From an uncultured Clostridia bacterium (GTDB lineage Bacteria; Bacillota; Clostridia; TANB77; CAG-508): a stretch of DNA of 11,169 nt. The position numbers were made by a program, and so were the translations under genes. Position 1 is the first letter of the stretch; the number at the start of each line of letters is the position of its first letter. A model generated the notes under the pieces. That model searched no databases and was not told the origin of the DNA. It was given only the letters and a program-made list of their open reading frames with translations. Positions 7,328-11,169 of this stretch are shown here, in pieces. Location of the stretch: NCBI GenBank assembly GCA_947625565.1, contig CANQOU010000031.1:1-11169 (forward strand), read 5' to 3'.

Positions 7328-8563
7328 ATGAGTTATATAAATGAGAATTTTTTAGAATTGCAAGATAGTTACCTATTTTCAACAATTGCAAAAAAGGTAG
7401 CAAAATATACTGAAGAAAATCCAGATAAAAAAGTAATTAAATTGGGAATAGGTGATGTAACAAGACCAATAACTAAAGCATGTATAGAAGCTTTACACAA
7501 AGCAGTAGATGAAATGGGAACACAAACAGGATTTAAAGGATATGGCCCAGAACAAGGATATGATTTTCTAAGAAATGCAATAGTTAAAAATGATTATAAA
7601 GCAAGAGGAATTGATATAGAGCAAGACGAAATTTTTGTATCAGACGGAGCAAAATGTGATACAGGGAATATAGTTGATATTTTTGCAAAAGAAAATACTG
7701 TTGCAATAACAGACCCAGTTTATCCAGTATATTTAGATACAAATGTCATGTCAGGAAGAAGTGGAAAATTTAATCAAGAAAAAGGAACTTATGAAAATAT
7801 TGTATATTTACCAGTTACAGCAGAAAATGATTTTAAACCAGAATTACCAAAACAAAAAGTAGATATGATTTATTTATGTTTTCCAAACAATCCAACAGGA
7901 ACAGTTTTAGATAAGCAAGAACTAAAAAAATGGGTAGATTATGCAAAAGAAAATAAATCTATTATTCTATATGATTCTGCATATGAAGCATTTATTACAC
8001 AAAATGATATACCACATAGTATCTATGAAATAGATGGAGCAAAAGAAGTTGCAATTGAATTTAGAAGCTTTTCAAAAACAGCTGGATTTACAGGACTAAG
8101 ATGTGGTTATGTAGTTATACCAAAAGAAGTTAAAGGATATACTAAAGACGGAAAAGAAATAGAATATAACAAATTATGGAATAGGCGTACTTGTACAAAA
8201 TTCAATGGAGTTTCATATATTGTGCAAAGAGCAGCAGAAGCGGTATATTCAAAAGAAGGACAAATGCAAATAAAAGAAAATATTGACTATTATATGGAAA
8301 ATGCAAAAATTATTAGAGAAGGACTAGAAAAGGTAGGAATCACATATTATGGTGGCTTAAATGCTCCATATGTATGGTTAAAAGTACCAGATGGAAAGAC
8401 TTCATGGGAGTTTTTTGATACATTATTACAAGATATGAATGTTGTGGGAACACCAGGAAGCGGGTTTGGACCACATGGAGAAGGGTATTTCAGATTAACA
8501 GCATTTGGAACAAAGGAAAACACAATAGAAGCAATGGAAAGAATAAAGAGAAAAGGATGTTGA
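7328..8563 (+). CDS. dapL: LL-diaminopimelate aminotransferase
   Basis: DapL is a PLP enzyme that makes LL-diaminopimelate from tetrahydrodipicolinate and glutamate in one step, bypassing the acylated intermediates. The 411-aa protein has the fold-type I signatures: KLGIGDVTRP near the N-terminus (38-47), FKGYGPEQGY (69-78), NPTG (188-191), YDSAYE (215-220) and the Schiff-base lysine K250 in FRSFSKTAGFTGLR (245-258). The early GIGDVT and the GYGPEQG segment are characteristic of DapL rather than of other class I aminotransferases. It lies 42 bases after dapF, and its AAAGGAAAA ribosome binding site is close to ATG. Together the two genes give the last two steps to meso-diaminopimelate, so the window points to the aminotransferase route of lysine synthesis. 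Confidence 0.95.
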   Translation: MSYINENFLELQDSYLFSTIAKKVAKYTEENPDKKVIKLGIGDVTRPITKACIEALHKAVDEMGTQTGFKGYGPEQGYDFLRNAIVKNDYKARGIDIEQDEIFVSDGAKCDTGNIVDIFAKENTVAITDPVYPVYLDTNVMSGRSGKFNQEKGTYENIVYLPVTAENDFKPELPKQKVDMIYLCFPNNPTGTVLDKQELKKWVDYAKENKSIILYDSAYEAFITQNDIPHSIYEIDGAKEVAIEFRSFSKTAGFTGLRCGYVVIPKEVKGYTKDGKEIEYNKLWNRRTCTKFNGVSYIVQRAAEAVYSKEGQMQIKENIDYYMENAKIIREGLEKVGITYYGGLNAPYVWLKVPDGKTSWEFFDTLLQDMNVVGTPGSGFGPHGEGYFRLTAFGTKENTIEAMERIKRKGC

Positions 8564-8568
8564 TTTAG

Positions 8569-8763
8569 ATGTTACAAATTATTATAAAATTAGTTTGCTT
8601 AATAATTATACTATTTGGAGTAATAATGATATTTGATGCCAGAAATTTAACAAAAAAATTCTTTGGATTTGGTGACCAAAATGAAGGCTCAAGTGGTCTT
8701 AAAATATTAGGATTTATTATTGTAATAATTAGTGCAATTATTATGATGGTTTTTAAACTTTAA
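8569..8763 (+). CDS. Small two-helix membrane protein
   Basis: This is a 64-aa protein with two hydrophobic segments (about residues 3-23 and 44-62) joined by a short polar loop with KKFFGFGDQNEGSS. That arrangement would place both ends on the same side of the membrane. It starts five bases after the dapL stop, with an AAAAGGA inside the end of dapL as the likely ribosome binding site, so it is probably translationally coupled to dapL. I do not recognise the family beyond a general likeness to small uncharacterised clostridial membrane proteins, and I assign no function. Confidence 0.7.
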   Translation: MLQIIIKLVCLIIILFGVIMIFDARNLTKKFFGFGDQNEGSSGLKILGFIIVIISAIIMMVFKL

Positions 8764-8786
8764 TTCAATACAAAGGAGAAATAAAA

Positions 8787-9572
8787 ATGGAAAAAAAGGA
8801 AGATATAAAAATAAATATAGTAACATTTTTTCTAATTATATCAATAGTTGTAATAACAGTTATGGGGATTTTTCTATATAAAACGTACAATGATAAAAAA
8901 GTAGAAGATAAAAAATTAGTAGAACAACAAGCACAAGTAGATAATTTAAGCAAAATAGTAGGAAATTTACAAAATAACATATCAGAAAGTAATTCAACTC
9001 CAAGAACATCAAATACAGTATCAGAAAATAATGCAAACAAAAATGAGGTAAAATATGAAATTACTGTAAAAGACGAAGCAAAAGCTATAATAGAAGCTAC
9101 AAAAAATGGAAAGACAATATCAAAGGAAATTAAAATGGAAGCTATGATAGATAAAACTGGAATAATGGATATTCCAAATATTGGAACTGTTGCTTTAATT
9201 TCTGATTCAGGTGGTGAATATATAGGAGTTCATTTATATCAACTAATAAATGATGAAATAAAGCTATTAGGAGATATAAATTGTGGGGCAGATATGATAA
9301 AGGAAGCTAGCTATACAGTTGAAACTAAAGATGAGGGAATAGCTCTTATAAATGCAGATGTAAATGGTGAAAATATTTCAAAGGAAATTGAAATGTCTGC
9401 AGCAATAGCTAATACAAGTATTATAGATATTTTAGATTATGGCAAAGTCGTTTTAATTGCAGAATCACGAGGAGAATATTATGAAATACAAGTATATAGA
9501 CTAAGCCAAGACTATATTACTGGAAAAAATAAAGAAATTATAAATGTTGGTTCTATAAAAACTAACATATAG
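8787..9572 (+). CDS. Membrane-anchored protein with two tandem copies of one domain
   Basis: The 261-aa protein has one N-terminal hydrophobic segment (residues 11-32) after a short charged start, which suggests a signal anchor with the rest outside the cell. A charged, coiled-coil-like stretch (36-64) and a Ser/Asn/Thr-rich linker (65-88) follow. Then come two copies of a domain of about 75-80 residues, 89-164 and 175-256. They share ...NG(K/E)xISKEI(K/E)M..., a ...GxVxLI(S/A)(D/E)S(R/G)GEY... segment and a (V/H)YxL strand, which suggests a beta-rich fold. The ribosome binding site AAAGGAG precedes ATG. The gene ends three bases before a strong terminator and closes the plus-strand run. I do not know the family. 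A role at the cell surface is inferred only from the anchor and repeats. Confidence 0.75.
   Translation: MEKKEDIKINIVTFFLIISIVVITVMGIFLYKTYNDKKVEDKKLVEQQAQVDNLSKIVGNLQNNISESNSTPRTSNTVSENNANKNEVKYEITVKDEAKAIIEATKNGKTISKEIKMEAMIDKTGIMDIPNIGTVALISDSGGEYIGVHLYQLINDEIKLLGDINCGADMIKEASYTVETKDEGIALINADVNGENISKEIEMSAAIANTSIIDILDYGKVVLIAESRGEYYEIQVYRLSQDYITGKNKEIINVGSIKTNI
9051..9554 (+). repeat. Diverged tandem duplication within the 8787-9572 gene
   Basis: The two domain copies are encoded at about 9051-9278 and 9309-9554. The closest DNA match is TCAAAGGAAATT(A/G)AAATG in each copy, coding SKEI(K/E)M. Elsewhere the copies have diverged, so this is an old intragenic duplication and not a recent repeat. 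Confidence 0.6.
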
Positions 9573-9574
9573 AT

Positions 9575-9610
9575 AAAAACACTAACCAATTATATTGGCT
9601 AGTGTTTTTT
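9575..9610. terminator. Bidirectional intrinsic terminator between convergent genes
   Basis: The arms 9575-9589 (AAAAACACTAACCAA) and 9595-9609 pair at 14 of 15 positions around the loop TTATA (9590-9594), with one A-C mismatch on the plus strand (a G-U pair on the minus strand). The A run on the left and T run on the right make it usable in both directions. It sits between the stop at 9572 and the stop of the minus-strand gene at 9616, and can serve both. Confidence 0.9.
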
Positions 9611-9615
9611 AAATG

Positions 9616-10320
9616 TTATTTACACTTTAAATATAAAATGTGTAAAAAGTCAGAAAGTTGCAATATTCCAATATCTGTCTTTTGCATAAGATATGTATGT
9701 AGAATAGATACAAGTGCGGTAGCTGTGATAGTTTCGTCTGGTATATAGATATTAACAGACTGAAAAGTTTTGATTGCTTCCAATTCCAATTTGTATGCAT
9801 ATCCCAAATTACGTAAATATTCTTTAGGAGTAATAACTACTTTTTTAGCACAATCAAATGCAAAAAGAATATTTTCGTCTTCTTGGTTATCCCATGTTAA
9901 TGAAAAAATTAGGCAAGATGCAATATCAAAATCATTTAACTTCCGCCGTAATAAGTGCTGATTAGTAGATATGTCATATATAATTTGGTCAAATCTTTGA
10001 ATCCAGCTTACATTTAACTTATTACATTCATACTTTTCTTCATCAACTGTTTCATTAACCAAATCAATATATTTTTTCCACTTTTTTTCAAGGCCTTCTT
10101 CGCTCATTTCTTGAAATCTTTGCAATTTTTCTTTCTTTTCTTCATAAAGAAAAAAAATAAGTATCGCAATCATCAGTATTCCTAAAGAAATAATAAATGC
10201 TTCTACAATAATTTCTGGAAAAAAAGAGAGAATTAATACTGTAACACAAGGAATAAGTAAAAGCAAAAGAAAACATTTAACTGGATGTGAATAAAAATAT
10301 TGCATAAATTTTCTATTCAT
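9616..10320 (-). CDS. Unrecognised two-helix membrane protein
   Basis: The 234-aa protein has two close hydrophobic segments (about 16-34 and 39-59), then a charged coiled-coil-like stretch (60-90) and a soluble C-terminal part of about 140 residues, likely cytosolic. I recognise no domain or catalytic motif. The start is ATG at 10320, with GGGGAGGAG just before it; longer in-frame starts would overlap that site. It has its own promoter (10404-10431) and a perfect palindrome in the leader. Residues 125-126 (RR) are encoded by two adjacent CGG codons (9943-9948), a codon otherwise found in the zero frame only at the two frameshift sites. Its opposite orientation and this codon use suggest an accessory or transferred gene, but that is weak inference. 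Confidence 0.65.
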   Translation of the reverse strand: MNRKFMQYFYSHPVKCFLLLLLIPCVTVLILSFFPEIIVEAFIISLGILMIAILIFFLYEEKKEKLQRFQEMSEEGLEKKWKKYIDLVNETVDEEKYECNKLNVSWIQRFDQIIYDISTNQHLLRRKLNDFDIASCLIFSLTWDNQEDENILFAFDCAKKVVITPKEYLRNLGYAYKLELEAIKTFQSVNIYIPDETITATALVSILHTYLMQKTDIGILQLSDFLHILYLKCK

Positions 10321-10368
10321 TTTTCTCCTCCCCAAATAGTTATTTTAAAGAGTTACTATCTATAAAAA

Positions 10369-10383
10369 CTTGCAATTTGCAAG
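10369..10383. promoter_or_regulatory. Operator-like perfect palindrome in the leader of the 9616-10320 gene
   Basis: CTTGCAA-T-TTGCAAG is a perfect 7-base inverted repeat around one central base. It lies about 13-28 bases downstream of the start point predicted from the promoter at 10404-10431 and about 50 bases before the start codon. That is a usual place for a repressor to block transcription. The one-base centre is too tight for an RNA hairpin, so a dimeric DNA-binding protein is the more likely reader. No regulator gene is recognised in the window. Confidence 0.45.
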
Positions 10384-10403
10384 ATAATAAAGTTTACTTG
10401 TAT

Positions 10404-10431
10404 ATTATATCATATAATCTAAAAAATACAA
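10404..10431 (-). promoter_or_regulatory. SigA-type promoter for the 9616-10320 gene
   Basis: On the minus strand the -35 is TTGTAT (10431-10426) and the -10 is a perfect TATAAT (10409-10404), 16 bases apart. Transcription would start near 10397, giving a leader of about 77 bases. In the 58 bases between the -35 and the stop of the next gene upstream there is a 10-base palindrome, AATTCGAATT (10442-10451). I see no clear terminator there, so some read-through from the 10490-10687 gene is possible. Confidence 0.55.
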
Positions 10432-10489
10432 TACTTTGATAAATTCGAATTCATGACAAAAAGATATTAAAAAAATGTTTATTGAAAAA

Positions 10490-10687
10490 TTATTTTTGAT
10501 ATTTTTCTGGTAGTATTGATATATCTTGTATCATATCTCCATTGATTATACGAATTTTATTTTTTTCGCTAACCTTTATCCAAGTTTCTTCTACTGCAAT
10601 TATTTTTCCTTGCACTCCAAAAGAGTTATTGAATAACACAATTGAACATACTTTACCTATAAATTCTTTCATCAATTCTTGTGGCAT
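10490..10687 (-). CDS. Small beta-barrel-like protein, possibly DUF6897-type
   Basis: The 65-aa protein has alternating strand-like segments: GKVCSIVLFN, VQGKIIAVEETWIKVSE and KIRIINGDMIQDISIL. The pattern 'GK...V....G.I..V...WI.V......I.I...I..I' resembles small Sm- or SH3-like barrels. My closest recollection is the uncharacterised clostridial DUF6897 group, which I cannot check. The start is ATG at 10687 with AAGGAGG before it. The frame is open further upstream with no good start codon, and that stretch is the leader. The protein is cytosolic, and no function is assigned. Confidence 0.6.
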   Translation of the reverse strand: MPQELMKEFIGKVCSIVLFNNSFGVQGKIIAVEETWIKVSEKNKIRIINGDMIQDISILPEKYQK

Positions 10688-10843
10688 TTTTCTTTTCCTC
10701 CTTTTTCTTTTTCTATTAATTATTCCTAAATATAGTTTTCTTCTTGGAAATATTATAAAAAAATCATAAATATTATAAATAAAAAATAGTAATAACTTAT
10801 TTTTATCACCTCCAAAAAATCGTAACAAAAAGTACTATTTATA
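10688..10843 (-). other. Leader of the 10490-10687 gene, about 155 bases
   Basis: It runs from the predicted start point near 10843 to the ATG at 10687 and is extremely AT-rich. It contains a strong Shine-Dalgarno-like GGAGGTGAT on the minus strand (10813-10805) with no ATG, GTG or TTG at a usable distance; the only GTG overlaps it. It could be a decoy ribosome site, a remnant of a lost small gene or chance. I see no stable hairpin or known riboswitch. Confidence 0.35.
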
Positions 10844-10849
10844 TTGATA

Positions 10850-10878
10850 ATTATACTAACTTTTTTTGAATTTGACAA
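10850..10878 (-). promoter_or_regulatory. SigA-type promoter for the 10490-10687 gene
   Basis: On the minus strand TTGTCA (10878-10873) and TATAAT (10855-10850) are 17 bases apart, with five of six and six of six matches to consensus. The DNA upstream is A/T-tract rich, as in an UP element. The predicted start is near 10843. Confidence 0.6.
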
Positions 10879-10924
10879 TAGTTTTAATTTCTATAAATCA
10901 TTATAAATATAATACCAAATAAAA

Positions 10925-10964
10925 AGATGCTTTTACAGGACTATAAAATCCTATAAAAACATCT
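10925..10964 (-). terminator. Intrinsic terminator for minus-strand transcription
   Basis: A 16-base stem (arms 10949-10964 and 10925-10940, loop 10941-10948) pairs fully on the minus strand, with two G-U pairs. On the plus strand those two pairs are A-C mismatches, so the minus strand is the likely reading direction. On that strand the stem runs straight into a T tract (opposite the A run at 10921-10925). It would end transcription coming from the gene at the right edge and/or from the structured stretch next to it. Confidence 0.8.
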
Positions 10965-10965
10965 A

Positions 10966-11036
10966 TACTGGTGCTAACAACGTAGGTATCCACAACTCGT
11001 CAGCTCTCTTGGGCGATTGATACTAATATCAATCAA
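10966..11036 (-). ncRNA. Candidate structured RNA, family not recognised
   Basis: This stretch lies right behind the stop at 11039-11041 and is clearly richer in G and C than its surroundings. Three helices fit the minus strand: an 8-base stem GATTGATA/TATCAATC with loop TTAG (11034-11015); GCTGAC/GTTAGC (11004-10999 with 10978-10973), including a G-U pair; and inside it GTGG/CTAC with loop ATAC (10993-10982), also with a G-U pair. Both G-U pairs would be A-C mismatches on the plus strand, which supports minus-strand transcription. The terminator at 10925-10964 follows. It may be a 3'-UTR element, a free-standing small RNA, or an aptamer-plus-terminator leader acting on 10490-10687. I could not match it to a known riboswitch or ribozyme. 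Confidence 0.45.
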
Positions 11037-11038
11037 TT

Positions 11039-11169
11039 TTATTTATAAACTCTTTTTAATTTTATACCATAACAATCAAAATAATCTATATATTTTTGTA
11101 TATTTTCATTTCCATTCATATATTTATGCTCATGATCTTCTAATCTATATGTTGGAATGAATATCATAA
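11039..11169 (-). CDS. C-terminal end of an unknown protein, cut by the window edge
   Basis: The last 43 codons and stop (TAA, 11041-11039) of a minus-strand frame are visible, and it is open to the right edge. The ATG at 11167-11165 could be internal. The residues include FIPTYRLEDHEHKYMNG and end in GIKLKRVYK. The composition is protein-like (charged, aromatic), but I recognise no family. A structured stretch and an intrinsic terminator follow directly, so it is probably the last gene of its transcript. Confidence 0.45.
   Translation of the reverse strand, partial: MIFIPTYRLEDHEHKYMNGNENIQKYIDYFDCYGIKLKRVYK

Noticed and set aside
10753..10809. 18-residue hydrophobic peptide from GTG 10809 on the minus strand
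   Set aside because: The GTG overlaps the GGAGGTGAT itself, leaving no spacing for initiation.
10688..10828. N-terminal extension of the 10490-10687 protein, rich in Phe/Ile and then Arg/Lys
   Set aside because: It would start at a TTG without a ribosome site and bury the strong AAGGAGG before ATG 10687; the basic RKRKRRKRK is just the translated purine-rich ribosome site.
10997..11003. CTGACGA on the minus strand as a hammerhead ribozyme core
   Set aside because: The matching GAAA part of the core and a cleavage triplet in the right arrangement are missing.
1..11169. CRISPR array, insertion sequence, tRNA or rRNA genes
   Set aside because: I saw no spaced direct repeats, transposase motifs, terminal inverted repeats with target duplications, or tRNA/rRNA signatures.

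Overview
The window comes from a very AT-rich bacterial chromosome with Bacillota/Clostridia-type genes: strong AGGAGG-like ribosome binding sites, AGA as the dominant arginine codon, short gaps between genes, and DapL-type lysine/DAP synthesis. An uncultured Clostridia-like gut or anaerobic lineage is my best guess. It is an inference from style, not from a marker gene.

Layout. At the left edge (2-583) lies the C-terminal part of a Fic-domain protein, followed by a kinase-fold protein with altered catalytic residues (644-1759). A co-directional housekeeping run follows: an M50 site-2-type membrane protease (1829-2569), tsaD for tRNA t6A (2585-3566), a calcineurin-like metallophosphoesterase (3587-4294) and recG (4306-6358). 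Then come dapF (6452-7285) and dapL (7328-8563), which are adjacent steps of diaminopimelate synthesis, a two-helix micro-membrane protein (8569-8763) and a membrane-anchored protein with two tandem copies of one domain (8787-9572). A bidirectional terminator (9575-9610) separates this run from genes on the minus strand: an unrecognised two-helix membrane protein (9616-10320) with its own promoter and a palindromic operator-like site, a 65-residue small beta-barrel-like protein (10490-10687) with its own promoter, and at the right edge the C-terminal end of an unknown gene (11039-11169). Just behind that last gene lies a comparatively GC-rich, structured non-coding stretch (about 10966-11036) and an intrinsic terminator (10925-10964), both fitting minus-strand transcription.

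The most striking observation is that tsaD and recG are both interrupted by a +1 frameshift, and both shifts fall exactly on the tetranucleotide CGGA, with CGG in the zero frame (3332-3335 and 5989-5992). By my reading these are the only two in-frame CGG codons among all plus-strand genes here. Reading CGGA as one residue, or skipping C and reading GGA, restores full-length, gap-free TsaD (326 aa) and RecG (683 aa). The unshifted products would lose essential residues (the second ATP/metal-binding half of TsaD, and helicase motif VI of RecG). This suggests that CGG is unassigned or 'hungry' in this organism and promotes +1 frameshifting or quadruplet decoding, comparable to what was reported for AGG and CCC in Perkinsus mitochondrial cox1. 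A tandem CGG-CGG in the minus-strand membrane protein gene (9943-9948), which must be read in the zero frame, is the main counter-evidence. Sequencing or assembly error is the main rival explanation.
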